Source: Eudorina sp. 2006-703-Eu-15 (lineage: Eukaryota; Chlorophyta; Chlorophyceae; Chlamydomonadales; Volvocaceae). Taken from it: a stretch of 64,000 nt of DNA. The number at the start of each line of letters is the position of its first letter. Position 1 is the stretch's first letter. Positions 1 through 33,115 of the stretch are shown piece after piece. Below the pieces are notes generated by a model. The model saw only the letters and a program-made list of their open reading frames with translations, did no database searches and was not told the DNA's origin. The stretch lies in assembly GCA_003117195.1 (NCBI GenBank), contig BDSI01000123.1, positions 153,584-217,583 of the forward strand. The letters run 5' to 3'. Position numbers and translations under genes: made by a program.

Positions 1-9495
<9,495 letters not shown>

Positions 9496-12455
9496 TTTTC
9501 CACCAAACACGGCGCCCTGCAGCCCCTCGCCGCTGGGGCTCAGCAATTAAAGTAACTACTAAATAGGGCGGTTTGGCCTGAAATTCCTCACCAGTTGCAG
9601 CGAAATGAAACAACGCCTAGTCAACTCCCTCAGAGAATTTCCAGCTACCCTTTGTAATGTCTTCGTAATATTCCTATACGACGCAAATCGGAGTTCTCCC
9701 AGGACATATGAATTGGAGCCGACATGTAACAGGTTGGCATCCTGCCCTTCAAACTGCAGGTACCTTCTGTCTTCGGAGCGGCGCCGTAACAGTCAGTCAC
9801 TGCAAGTCCTACAATGCCAACTGTCAATTTTAATATAGCTATGGTCTTAACGATTGGTGAAAGTTTTGTGACTGAATGGCGCACAACCCTAATGCCCAAG
9901 CTCTCAGGATCAAGTCAAGTGAATCAGGATTCATCCATGCATTTTGCGCCCGACATCAGTACTAGGGTGACGCCTCCCCCAAAACCTGCTTTGTATCATG
10001 CGGTATGTTCTGGATATTGTACCGCATGCAAAGAGTCGAAAGCTAAACGGGCAGGAACGGGTCTGCATCTATCTGGTCTTCTGGTGAATATAACCACCCA
10101 ATCTACCTGTCCTGTGATGTTGCATAATTGAGAGTAAAGTTGTTTATCATAACCGTTTGACTAGGAGTCAAATGAGGTTGCCGACCGCATCGGGCTTGGT
10201 GACAACCGAGAACCACCATTGATAGGCCCCCTCTGGCTTCGGGCCCATAGAACAGGTCTAACGCGCGCATATATGGACGCCAAACCAAACGAGATGTCGA
10301 TTTCAATTTGGTTGACGAGCGAGCCACGTGACAGAACGTGTATGGCCAGTATTTATCTGACGCATCCCATACATATTATTTACGTCCCCTCCGAATACAC
10401 ATTACCTCGAATCTGACAACAGCATTTTCCTCAGCGCAATTTTTCACAGTTGAGCTAGACCAGCTGGGCTCTAGCCTCCTCCACGACAGCCGCTATTTTT
10501 CATCGAAGGGGCGTTGACGAACGTCGCGGGCGTTCTACGGAGCTGCGACATGGTGCAAACGTTGTCCTACGTTGTACAAAGCTTTTGTGTTATGCGCATT
10601 ATTCCCTGCTTTTACCGCACCCCTGCTACCATTGCCGATAAGTGCTTCTGCTGCTACGGACCCTTGTTGATAGGGTTTACACTCGCGCATACGTGCACAC
10701 AAGGAACACGGCCAAGCCCCGCATACCTTGGGGTTCACCCCTGCTTCCTTTGAGCATCCCCTACCACATGCGGCCCGTCGACCAGCGGGGAGGGGGATTT
10801 GCACAAGCGACCTCTTCCTTGTTTGACTCATTGTTTTGCAGGTTTGACCCAAGTGCTCTGACCTCGCCTTAAACCTTCAAGCCATCGCAAGTGCCGATTC
10901 TCGTCCACTGAACACACCATCACCACGCTATGCAAGATGCGCTTGCATGACGCAGCTTGAATACAAGCGCGCATGTGCAACACCCGACTCACGGAGGTTC
11001 GGCTGTCCAGCAGGCGGGCCAGCCCCTGCTCCGCGTGATCCGTGATCCACGCCCTCAACTCTCCTGGAGAAAACGAACCAAATGCGCCAAAACCTTCCCT
11101 AAGCTGGCGCGGAGCAGCAGAGCCACAAGTTCCGCGGCGTGCAACGTAGGCGGCTCATGGGCCGCCCACAACACCGAGACCGTGTTCCGGCCGCCAGAGC
11201 TCCGTACACCGCAATTACAGCGTCACCCGTTTCTTCAGACCTCATCCTTACCCCTACAAATGTTCTCACTGATCCAAATTATCGACGCATGCGTCCTGCC
11301 GCCAGCGATAATGGTGACTGCTGAGCAAGCGGACGAACGCTCATCCCACCCGGTCGGCGAATCCACAGCTCCAAGTGCATGCTGATGTCAATGCACAGGA
11401 GATACAACGGAAGTAGTTCGGGCACACCGTCCCAAAGGACGCTTATCCCAGAAGTGCGCAAGGCCCCATGCGCGACCCGTTACCTGATACGCTACTTCTG
11501 TACCACCGCTTCCGTATTATGAGCATCAGGACATGGGGTCACAAGTGCAGACCAGTCGCAATTGCAGCTCAGATTTATCGACGTAATTTCCCGCCAACGC
11601 ATCTCCCATTCCAGGTTGCACACCCTCGCCCGTGTCATGGGAGGGGGCATGCGTGTCCATTCGAACACATTGACATCGACCGTACAGACGAGTGACCGCG
11701 ACTGCAAGCAGAATTTCACCTGGATAGCGACTGGGAGCTGATGAAGCTGCATCAGTACCGTTGCAAATCCGTGCTTCGTGCTCAATACATGAAAAACAAC
11801 CCACCCCAGCCGGTATACAATCAGACTGGTTGCGCCACGACGAAGGCTCTTCGCTTTCCTCTGCTTCTCCTGCTGAGTGCACTCGCGCTCTGCAGCCGCC
11901 ACGCGGCCCACCACCGAGTCAGCTTCCGGCCTGGTGGGCAGCGCCCTCACGACCCGCGAGTCTATCCCTAGCGTTTGGCCTGCTGCGCCAACCGATAACC
12001 GCATGGCAGTTCGCAAGCAGCCAGACCTATTGTCATGGGAGGCTTACGGACCTTTCCGGCGGCGGACCAAGTTCCACGTCGGCGTGCCTATGCAATCCAT
12101 CACCCAACCCGTGGGTCAATCTACAGCGCCGGAACCGTTGTCGGTACCTCAGCGGACGGGTAGACCATGCCGACCGGCGGGTTTGTCAAGAGCGACCTGC
12201 ACAACGGGCGGGACACCCCGCATCGTGAGGACAAAGCTGGCGACACGGCACGAGCGCGTAACTCTACTAAGCCGAGGGGTAGATCATGCCAACCGGCGGA
12301 CTGGTCAGGAAGGACCTGCACGACAGCGGGGACACCGCGCATTACGACCGCAAACCTATCGGAACGGAACCAGTGAGCCAGTCAATGGCGCGCCCACAAC
12401 GAGACGCTGGCGCCATGAGGTTTCACCGTCGTCCCAGTACGTGGGGGCTGCCATC
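9496..12455. other. Gene-poor spacer between the ABC transporter start and the calredoxin end
   Basis: About 3 kb that should hold the promoter and 5' leader of the minus-strand ABC transporter and the 3' UTR of calredoxin. No reading frame here shows a recognisable domain or exon series. Base composition is mixed, AT-richer near 9.6-10.4 kb and GC-richer toward 12 kb. The only clear structure is a two-unit tandem repeat at 12158-12365. Confidence 0.6.
12158..12365. repeat. Two-unit degenerate tandem repeat, period about 121 bp
   Basis: The phrase GGTAGAYCATGCCRACCGGCGG recurs at about 12160 and 12281. It is followed in both units by a related stretch ending in GACACC near CGCATYRYGA. The two units differ at many positions. 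It lies in the presumed 3' flank of calredoxin, with no evidence that it is translated. Confidence 0.55.
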
Positions 12456-15400
12456 CTAAGCGGTACAACACAACGCCGCTGTAATGCATAAAGCGCTGCA
12501 AGGCACAAGGCGTTGTAGCGAAGAACGGCAATCAACCCAGAATCGCGAAACACCACTAGTGCGTACCTCAGCCCCGCCTCGAGCTTCTCCTTGTTGGTAC
12601 CAGTTTGCGTGTACACCGGCTGCCCGTTCTTCAGCGTCACGAAGCAGGGCGTCGAGCGAATCTGCGCGGGACGGCGGGCGAGAATCCAACGGCGATAGTC
12701 GGCGGTGCGGAACTGTGCTTTTTGTCGACCGAGGTGGAGAACGCGCCCTTTGTGCGTGGATGTTCGTCGAACAGCTAGGTTCATGGTTTCATAGCTTGAA
12801 GCACTGCGCGCGACGCACAACTAGACAATGGCACGCTCATCCTTTCCTCCCCTCTTCCACGCCCCTTCGTCATGGAACGCGAAAACGCTCAGACATGGCT
12901 GGTTATGGAACTGGCTTCCGTCTTCATCAGCTTCGCTCTGGTCGTCATTCGTAACCTCATTGTTTGTACCCTATCCTTTGCTTTGTCGGTTTGTCCGCAG
13001 GCAGCCCCACGGCGACGTAGGTGCCGGCTGGACTACGGTCGTTACTCCGAAGACCGACCCCAACATAGGGTTCCATGCCAGGGCAGCCAACCCAGACACC
13101 GAAACCCATCAGCCTAGCCTTCACCCACACCCGCCTTAACCTTACACCCTCCCCCCACCTGGTAGCGGTCTTTGAAGATCTTCTTCGTCTGCTTGTTGGC
13201 GTTGCCGAACAGCTTCACAAACACGATGTGGTCCTTGTAGTGCTCAGCCATCCTCTGCACGCGCCCGGGTGGCAAACTTGCGTGCGTTCAAACACGCATT
13301 CAAGGTCAACTTATGAGCGCCGCGCGTGGTGCGCAGACGCTGGGCGTGCAATTCGGCCTAACAACCCTCCAGACCGCCTCTGCCCAGCGGGCCCCATGCA
13401 GTGTCCTTCGCCAGGCCCACGCAGTTCCCCGGCACTCATTGACGCGCCTGCCCCCAAGTCTAGGCCTTGGAAATAGTCCTTCTGCCCACCTGCACCGGGC
13501 GCTGCATGCCCTTGCACGGCCTGCACCAAGTGAGCGCTCCGAACACCACCACCAGCTTGTTGGGGTTGGCGGCAATAATCTCATCCAGCTCTTGCTCACT
13601 GAAGATGAGCGTCATGTCGCCCTCGATCGCCTGATAAGGGACGGTGCGTGCAGGGATAAGACAATGAGGGGCGGTGCAGGGGTAACAAAATGAGGGACGG
13701 TGCAGGGGTAAAACCTCGACGGTGATGGAAACGGAGGAGTGGGCAGGGAAGCAGCGCATGAATCCTAGGAAGTACGGGAGAGTACCCGGGTAGGGTGGGC
13801 CGAGTCTTACGGGAGTCGACGGGCATGGAAAATGGGGCCACTCCAGGACAACGCGGACGCCTGTCCCGCACGCCGTCGTCATCCACAACCAGCGCCTGCC
13901 AGTCTTGTCACACACCACCTATGTTCCAGAGCCACCACGGCTGTTCCCGACCCATGCTGTCGACAACCGGCCCAGCCCTGCGACCAATTTTACGTAAACC
14001 GAAACCGCCAGCAGAACTCGTCCCACCCACATTGATCAGCGCGCCAGAGCCCGGAAGCTCGTCCATGGTCATGTACGACGTCATGGCCTTAAGGTCCAAC
14101 ATGTTGTTCCGGAACATGAGCAAGAACTCGTTAAACTCAATCTGGCCGCTGTCGTCCTTGTCGTACTCCTGTCGTGCGGCCCGCGCAGAGGGTGGTTTGG
14201 TCAGTTCCATAGCAAGGCACAAAAAGGTCCTACAGGGCGCCGGGGGGGGGCACACATGCACTTTGTGACCCTGACCATACAACACGAGGTGGTTCTGTCA
14301 ACGCCCTGGGATTTTGTGCTCACACGCACTGCCTGCAGCGCCTACACATGACATGGGCAGCACATCAGCCCACCCGCGCGCTCTTTTCAGGTCATGACTT
14401 GGAACCTGAAACCGCCCAGTTCCCCTCGCGGGCAGCTCCGGCACGTTGCGTGCTGGGCTGCCTGTCTTACGAGAGCCCCTTCCGTGCAGCCTTGGGCCGA
14501 AACGGACACAGCGCCCGGTGTATCCTTATTCCGAAGCCGAGGCCTGTCCGCGTTGCTGTATGGTTGGCTGTCCGAGGCATCCATTAGGCGCCACGGAAAG
14601 CGTTACAGACTTTCCTGCTTTGTGGTGGCAGGACGGCCAGTAACGCTTTCCGTGGTGCCCGTCACTCGCCACACCTATCCCAGGCGGCCGCCCGCAGCGA
14701 GGCGCGTGCCTCATATGGTGATTAGCTGCGCGCAGCGGGTACATGAACCACCGCCGCGGCCTCTTCCCTATAACCCTTCTGTACCCGACCCCGCTCGCCC
14801 CGAACAGGCCCCACGACCTCCAATCACCTTGCCCGCGGCCCTGTGTTCCCCCAACCCACCCGTACACAAGTCTGTTGCGTGAAGTAAGTTGGGCAACCCC
14901 TCTGCCTTTCTTCCACACCACACCCGCGCCGTCCCTGCCCTGCCCCTTGCCAACGCCGCTCCAACGCCCGCCTCCCTTCTTTACGACAACCCCTTTGCCC
15001 TACCACTTCCCGACCTGCATCAGATCCACCAACTTCTCCGGGCTGACCGGGCTGCCCAAGCTCGCGAACAGCTGGCCAAGCTCTGTAGCGCCTACGGGGG
15101 CAAAGAGTCCGGGAACGGCACAGGGAACGGACTCGAGTGCCGCCACGTTTGCAAGCATGGCCCCTGAACCAGGCCTTCGCCACGATGTCTGGCGACCCAG
15201 ACACCCGCCTGGCGGCGGCGCAGGCTTCTGTAATCGGTCTTTCCGTCACGACGACGAGCGGCGCAGGGCCCCGGAAGTATGTCCTCATTATTTCACCCAT
15301 CAAAGAAATGCCATAGTGGTCGACACACAAACAACATGACCTCTCGATAGCTAGAGCGTGAGCGCTGTACTATGCCAGGTTGCAGGACAGACAAACAAGG

Positions 15401-16897
15401 GCAGAGAGTCGACCGCCGGGTTTCAGGTGCGATGGAGACCATGCGAGCGGAATGTGGGGTGGCGTGGCATGTGACGTGTGCCAGGTTCTTCGGAGGGCCT
15501 CACGGTAACCATCAGTGCTCCAGGCTCCATCGTGGTTGGGCCAGATAGCTCGCCGCCCGACCGGCTCACCTACTGTGCCGTTGCCGCTCTTGTCCACCGC
15601 CTTGAAGGCGTTCTCGTACTCGGCCAGAGTGCCCTCCAGAAGGATGCCGTCGTACACCTGACCACGGGGTGCGTAGTTGGAATGGGCCACCGACAAGCAC
15701 GTGATCGACCAGGCAACGCTGTCACGTGGCATATGCCGAATGAGTGCTCAACCAACCATGGACTCCCGATCTAACCAAAAGCCGTTGAAGTTTGGCCGTT
15801 AATACGTGATCCTGTACCCCTAGTTCTCCTACGTACGCGACACTTTCGAAGCTTGCATACGCAAAGAAGAACGGGCAAAGTCCCGTCGGATACGTCCTCG
15901 AGCCTGGTTAACATGGAACGACGACCGGAACCCAATGTGAAATGCATGTTGTGCTCAAAACCCAAATGGCTCTTGTCAATGCTTACAATCTGCTTGAACT
16001 CTTCGAACGAGATGACGCCGTCCTTGTTGGTGTCATACGTCTCCATGACGCGATCGAGCTCCTCCTCGGGGAGCCAGTGCTGAGGAGTCATTGTGGGGCG
16101 GTGAAGGGGATTTGATGGGTATCGCACAAAGCCGAGTTGGGAGGACAGGACAGGTGAGCATGATACGCACGCGCCTTGGGTACGGTTCTCATCTGCAAGA
16201 TCACACATTCATATGGAACGGATGACACGGGCGGACTGGTTGCCGGTACAGGGAATTGGCCAAACAACGCTTGGAACACACGGCTTTTGACAAAACCTTG
16301 CCAACAATCCATATTAAAATGAGACCCGGGCGAAAGGTTATCCACGTTGCACACCTGCGACAAAAGGTACACCTCTCCACTCTCCATCGACTCGAGAAGG
16401 TGGCGCAGCTCCTCGCGATCGATGTAGCCATTCCTACAAACAAATTACAAGTGCAGATGAATGGAGCCCTGGATTTTAGCGCTCGCGCATTGGCTTGAGA
16501 TCGCGGGTAGCACCTTATTTCCAGTACCCGCAAGGATAAGATCGGTCCTTCACGCCAAACGCCACAGACATAAGGTAGATCGCAAATATTTGTGCTGCTG
16601 GTGTGAAGAACAAAATTGGGCTGGGCTGCGCTGTGCTCACAGCGCGAGACCTCCGTTGGTTGAGAATCCCTCTTACCCATCTACGTCAGCCATCTGGAAA
16701 CGAGTCATCATAGCTTCCATCTTGGCCTTGCTTGCCTCATCCATGACGCCCTCCAGCTCAGCACGCGGCACAAGGCGAGCAAACCGGCTGGAACGGAAGT
16801 GACGAGGTGCACAGGAAGCCGCACACGGACGGCTATGCACGCGGCTTACACCAGCACAAGCGCTGCCGGACACAATGCGCCTGCCCAAGGCCATCAT
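12456..16897 (-). CDS. CRX: Calredoxin: chloroplast EF-hand/thioredoxin fusion (10 exons, 355 aa)
   Basis: Ca2+-binding thioredoxin; the Chlamydomonas protein acts in the stroma and passes electrons to 2-Cys peroxiredoxin in a Ca2+-dependent way (known of the family). Exons on the minus strand: 16897-16677, 16433-16355, 16079-15987, 15657-15570, 15091-15015, 14168-14031, 13630-13490, 13254-13159, 12661-12567, 12495-12456. All phases agree. Residues 1-45 are rich in Ala, Ser and Arg and nearly free of acids, as in a plastid transit peptide. Four EF-hand loops have good ligands: 71-82 (DVDGNGYIDREE), 116-127, 153-164 and 189-200. The thioredoxin domain (~235-345) has active site WCRPC (267-271) and the cis-Pro turn STPCF (Pro316). 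Arg between the active-site cysteines differs from the common WCGPC. The last exon (13 residues and stop) is the least certain part. The gene lies head-to-head with the NVL gene. Confidence 0.93.
13633..13712. repeat. Short three-unit tandem repeat in a calredoxin intron
   Basis: Three units built around GGGACGGTGCAGGGGTAA recur every 25 to 30 bp directly next to the acceptor of the thioredoxin active-site exon (13630-13490), on the intronic side. Units differ by a few bases. Confidence 0.6.
14587..14659. repeat. 73-bp imperfect inverted repeat (hairpin) in calredoxin intron 5
   Basis: Arms CCACGGAAAGCGTTAC (14591-14606) and GTAACGCTTTCCGTGG (14640-14655) are perfect reverse complements. Pairing extends outward three or four more bases through a G-T pair, and inward through CCTGC/GCAGG. 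The result is a hairpin with a stem of about 20 bp plus an inner stem. It sits inside the intron 15014-14169. It could be a fold-back element or a small-RNA precursor; no expression evidence is available. Confidence 0.65.
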
Positions 16898-17134
16898 GGT
16901 TGCTGGAGTCGATCGAAGGCAAAGATTAACAACGCAACGTGAAAATTCAAGTGCTGCGACACCCTTCAGAATTTATGTGGAATCCGCGGCGCAATCGTGT
17001 ATATAATGTTACACCTGAACGTGGTTTGCGAGGGGTTAGGCGAGTCTAACGAGTATAACGAAATGTGTCGTACAATTGTTTGATGTTGAACCTACGTTCG
17101 TAAACCTACGTTCCGTAACCAGATACAGAATCCC
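16898..17134. promoter_or_regulatory. Head-to-head promoter spacer between calredoxin and the NVL ATPase
   Basis: Only 237 bp separate the two opposing start codons. A TATATAA stretch at 17000-17006 lies about 100 bp from the calredoxin ATG and about 130 bp from the NVL ATG, and could serve either direction. The spacer is AT-richer than the genes on either side. Both 5' leaders must be short or overlap. Confidence 0.55.
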
Positions 17135-28085
<10,951 letters not shown>

Positions 28086-31000
28086 GAGGACGCGGCCTTG
28101 CTGCCGCATGAGTATAGAGTATTGGCACATGATTCATGATTTGCTGGCAATGTATGGAAGTGGGATTGTGGGTGTCGATGTGGTGCACATATTCTGCAGC
28201 GGATGCTTGATGCGCATGTCAGTGCACGCGGCGACATGATGGCGGGACTGCGGTGTAGGATTGTGGGAACCGGCTCAGAAGTTCGTGTTAAGGTAGGGGG
28301 TGACGGGTAGGGGCAGACAGGTCGCGAGGGCAGAGTGGGAGATGGCGAACGAGAGGGCGGATGGGGATGAGATGAGATGGATAAGAGATATGCGAGAGCA
28401 CTGACAGGCCACGCGAGAGGCCACGTTGATCTAATCTGATCTGATCTGATCTGATTTGATCGGTGCAGGTCTGGGGCAGGTCTGGACTGATTTGATCTGG
28501 GGCGGTCATCCCCTGCCCATGCCTGGTGTGCAAGTCCGCTATTGACGCCTTGTGTGCGTCCACAGGCCACGGGAACTGCACGATGCCACTGACAGACAGA
28601 CAGACCCCCACCCCACAGAACTAGTCTCCCGGTCCCAATCAAAACTGAAAGCGCGAGTGCGTCGAGTGGCCCCGGGAATCTTGATGAAACATCACCCACG
28701 CACGGACGGGCCCTCAGTCGGTGAACCACGGCCCCACGGGGGGGACCCAGGGTGACCGTGGTCGAAGCACAGCTGCGCGAACTGCACATCCTCCTGCGCC
28801 GACTGCCGTCGGTCGACCCACACACCGACCAGGGGAGCTGAACGTCCGGACTGTGCTGCACCACGGCTGCATCACCTCCTCTTCCTGAGCTGCCCGCTTC
28901 TGTGACCCAACCTGCAGCAGCTTTCAGCGAGCCCAAGCTTGGCTATTCCTCGGGCTCTGCCTCATGTGTCGCTGGCAACGGCCGACCAATTATTGCTTTA
29001 TTGCCGCTTTTGCACACAATCGGATACCATTCATTATGCGACGGAGATCGGCTCGTTGAGCCTGTGCGTCACCCATTTCCTAGTTGCATTGAACTTCTTG
29101 GGAGGGCTAGCGGCGCCAGCCATGTGACGGCCGTTCACACTGCATTCGGATATACCCGGTTTTTCCGTCTAAGGAAAAGAGGGTTATAGCCCAGGGGACA
29201 GTTGGGCCTTATGTCGCACCCGTATGTGGGCCCCTGTACACTGTACAAGCGGTACGCGGTTGCGAGGGACATCAAGGATTGCGGGCCCGTTCGCCAAGGT
29301 CGCTGTGCGCAAGGATACGGCATCTCGAGTTGCATTGAAGTGACAGGTTGCGGCGATCGTTCGCGTATGTTTGCGTCAGAGCACATGGATGACTGAGCTG
29401 AGGAAATGGAGGGGCAGCGACGGATTTGGGCGTCATCACGATAACGAGAATGAATTGCGTTTGACTGAAAGAGTTGGGTGCGCTTCTGGCATTTGTTTGG
29501 GTTCCAGCGTATTGGTTCCAGTGAGGTACGCGTAACCGAGGGACATGGAGGAAATCAAGGCCCTTCGCCAGGTTCGGTTAGCGCAACGATAGAGCGTAAA
29601 CAGGTTCATTGAATTGACAGGTTTGCGAGCGCGTTGACATTTGTTTGGGCCGAAGTTGATGACTGTTCGCAATTGGGGAACCAGAAGCGCGCCATTATAA
29701 AGCTAGGAAGTCATACCAAATAAATGTTACGGCGTTTTGACATACGGTAACTGCTAAGAATTCCACAAGAAGAAAGTTGAGGTAGGATGGCACCTGGTGG
29801 CAAACCTGTAGTTCAGAAGACAACAATAAACAGGCAGAAGCTGGGCAATACAGTCCTGAGGTTATGCACGGGTGGGACCAGGTGCAGTGTTAGGGCTCGT
29901 GGGGCCCTTGGATGGCGGATGGACGGGTCGGGTGCGTCGGCCACGGGCTGGGTCCACATGGTTTGCAGATGGGGTCACGCGAGGGGGAAGTATGGGATGC
30001 TTGAGCTTGGCAACACGGTGAGACACTGATTTATAATGTTCCAGCCAAGGCGAGGTGGGCCCCAAGCAGGGGTAGGGTCAGGTAGGTTGGACATGGTGGG
30101 GATCAACAGCAGGCAGAAGCTGGGCATGCCAGCAGGCACGGGTAGCACTTAGGGAGGGCGGCATGGGTTGGGTGTACCCCGAGAAGGCTGGGATTCAGAT
30201 GGATTTAGGTCAGGATGGGCTTGGCCCGATGGATGGATAGGGATGGATATCGAACCAGGTGCCTATGGGCCTTGGGATGGCCCCTGCATTGCCTCTGCAA
30301 ACTCCCATATGCGCCCCGCGGCGGTGGCCCGGTGTGGCTGCAGCGGGAAGTTTCCCGCGGCGGGTGGTGGGGAAGCCACCACGCGGCAGCATCACTTCTG
30401 GGCCTGCCGCGTGGCCCTGGCCGTGATGGGAATTACAGCTGTGGGCTCGGGTGAGCGAGCCGGGCGCAGCTCTGGGGGCTCGGGTTAGACGCCGCCCGCG
30501 GAGGGCAGCTTCCCGTGTGGGGCCGATCTTGGCGCCGGGCCCTCCCAGTTGGGGGTCCCCATGCGTGGCTAGCGTGGCTGGGGCTCCGTGGGCTCCTTCC
30601 ATCCAGTGTTGTGGGTGGCCGGGGGACCCTGCAGCGTGCAGGGCCGCCCCCGAGGAGTGAGGGTCGGTGGGTTTTTTTGCGCCCCGCAGGCGAGCCTGCT
30701 CCTGGCCCCGGCTGGGGGCGGTCGGGTGCTTGGTGGGTGAGGGGCTTCCTGCCAGCGACTGCCGCACATCGTCATGAGCCAGGCGTGGGCGTCCAGGACC
30801 TCAAGCTTCAGCGGCACAGGACGCGTCCGGGGTGCGGGTACTGGACCTTGGGGTGCCTGTGTGGGCGACTTCCCCCATGTTCTGCTTGATCCGTTCCCGT
30901 TGCGACTGTGGTGCGTCGCTCTTGCCCCATAGGTAGTGCTGTCCCGCTGGCAGTCTCTGCTTGTTTGGGTGGTTCTGCTGGCGGGTTCCCGTCCACGTTC

Positions 31001-33115
31001 GCTTTTCACAGCGATGTAGTGCGAGGATGCCTCGCTGCTTTGTCGGTGGGGTGTCGCAGCTCGCGGGGGTTTCCCTGTGAGGCACTGATGACGGATCCCT
31101 TTCACGGGGTCCGCGCATTTTTGGCTGCGGAGACCTTCCTCTTACGGAATGAACCTGACCGTTATTGGAGTTGCAAAACTCGGACGTCCAATGAAAACTG
31201 ATTGATCAGTGCGAATGAGGAATGAATAAGGTAAGAAAGAGGCCTAGATGTCAAGGACGAGATGAGTGACTGTGAATGCCGACCCCAAAAGGGATCAGAC
31301 GACGTCAGTGTTGTCCTTGGTATTGTCGATCGGGGTGATGTGAGGCGGGGTTCGAGGTCCCGGGGCGGACTGTGCTGGTGCCTTCACATTGAGATTGCGA
31401 TGCTGTCGGGGTTTATCAGGTGCAGATGGTGTTTCGGGCATGGGTGACGCTTGCCCCTAGAATTGGTGAGGTGCAGATGGGATTAGGCCCGGGTGGGGAT
31501 GCGGTCGCTGGGGGCATGCCAGCAGGTACAGATAGCACTTCGGCAGGGGTCAGGTTGGGTGCCAATGGGGGATATTCCTGCACTTTGAAGGTTACAGACG
31601 GGGTCGGGCCCGGGTACGGTAAGCCTTTGCGACGTACATTGCCCCAAAGCATGGATGGGATGCAGTTGGGGGTTTTCCAGGTATAGGTGGATCACCGGGA
31701 GGGGTCCAGGATGCGTGGGTTTGGACATGTCTGGGGTGTACATGCCCCGAGAAGGTCCGAAATGCAGATGGTATCAGGCAAAGTCGGGCTTGACCCGAGA
31801 GGTCCAACGAAACAGGTGCAGATGCGGCCTGGAGGAACCCCTGCATTGCCTCCACGTACGAATGTTGGCATATGCCGCTAAGACGTTGGGGGCGGGGCGG
31901 AGGTGGCACCGGCGGCGGCGGTCGTGGTGGGCAGTGCGCCGGTCAAAGTAGGAGGACTGCGGCAATGCGCGGATGAGAGTGTGGTTCTTGGCATTGCCGG
32001 TGTCATGCGTCAGGGCCACGGACCGACTGGACCTTCGTCCAGTCGACATGCTACCATGTGGACGTCGTCTACATCGATAGACCCTGCTTCGCCGAAATGT
32101 ATGCAGCATTCATGAGGATTCATGCTCTCTTTCAATCAAGTGATGCGATCGGCCCCCTACGCCCTTCTTCACATCCTTTCATCAAACCTACACAAAACAA
32201 AAAGCGGGATTGCCGTAGGCCCTTCTCGTACGAAAGCTTCCGCAAATGAGCCGACGGCTCCGTGCATAGGCAATACAACGGTAGTACGAGCTAAGCAAGC
32301 AGTTAGCTTTCTTGGTTATTTCCGGTACCCGATCATCACTCTAACGCACGCCAGTCGTCCTGCAACTCACGCCCCTGCAATAAGTTGTCAGTACTTACGT
32401 TTTACCAAATGTACTCATATCCTATTCCGTCAGTTGCATTGGACTTTTCGGGGAAAGCAAGCTGCTACAGCCTTGTTATAGCTATTGAATACAGATTCTC
32501 GAAGACCTTTTACAATTGAGCTATCGTCCACGTGCACAGGCAATACAGCGATAGTACGAGCTGACCAGGCCTGAAGCTTCATCGTTTCCTTAGCTTTCAC
32601 GGCGCTCAAATATACCTCTTATATCAGACGTGCTGCAGCCCACACCCCATGGCCCGCACAATGTTGCTCAGGGCCTGTAATGCGCAATCCATGAGTATGG
32701 TCAACTACACGTCACTTCTATAATCCTTACTGCACACCATAATTGCACCGAACGTTGACTGTCTTGGTCTTGCGTCCTGGTTTTGTACTTTGACGGACCT
32801 AAAGGAATGTCGTACGCTGTCCCGAGTAATGAGGGGCTGTCATACGCGTGGAAAAGATACTTGCACACATGGAAATGACTGCTGCTTTACATTAATGAAT
32901 CGGCGCCCTTTGTGAGCGAAACGAAACGATTCATTAAGCGGTCAACTTTCCTCAGGTTTTCCAAGGATGAATGTAGCCATAGATGAGCTCAATTTACAAG
33001 GAAAAAGCGCAATGTGGCGCAACTGAATTTACTTTTTCGCAGAAGCACAATAACCCTTACAACTGGAATTTTTGCGGGTTTTAGGTGGCGATATTCGCCA
33101 AGCGTTAGCATTAGC
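28086..33115. other. Intergenic stretch between NVL and the phosphodiesterase, with degenerate repeats
   Basis: About 5 kb between two plus-strand genes. No exon series or domain was recognised. It holds a TCTGATCTGA run (28432-28460), a diverged pair of repeats (29234-29385 and 29504-29655), a second dispersed pair sharing GGCATGCCAGCAGG and CCCCTGCATTGCCTC motifs (about 30110-30310 and 31500-31880), and a third pair sharing AGGCAATACARCGRTAGTACGAGCT (32260 and 32535). The GC-rich block 30320-31170 between the second pair has no recognised coding signal. The last few hundred bases should include the phosphodiesterase promoter. Confidence 0.6.
29234..29655. repeat. Two diverged repeat units, period about 270-285 bp
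   Basis: Both units contain a GTACGCG...CGAGGGACAT block, then TTCGCCA(A)GGT, GCGCAA, and a YTGCATTGAAGTGACAGGTT-like phrase ending near GCGTATGTTTG or GACATTTGTTTGG. Identity is low enough to suggest old copies. Confidence 0.5.

Noticed and set aside
11492..12491. Overlapping 170-200 codon frames on both strands near 11.5-12.5 kb
   Set aside because: No recognised domain, no splice partners, Arg/Pro/Ser-rich composition typical of non-coding GC-rich sequence, and frames open on both strands.
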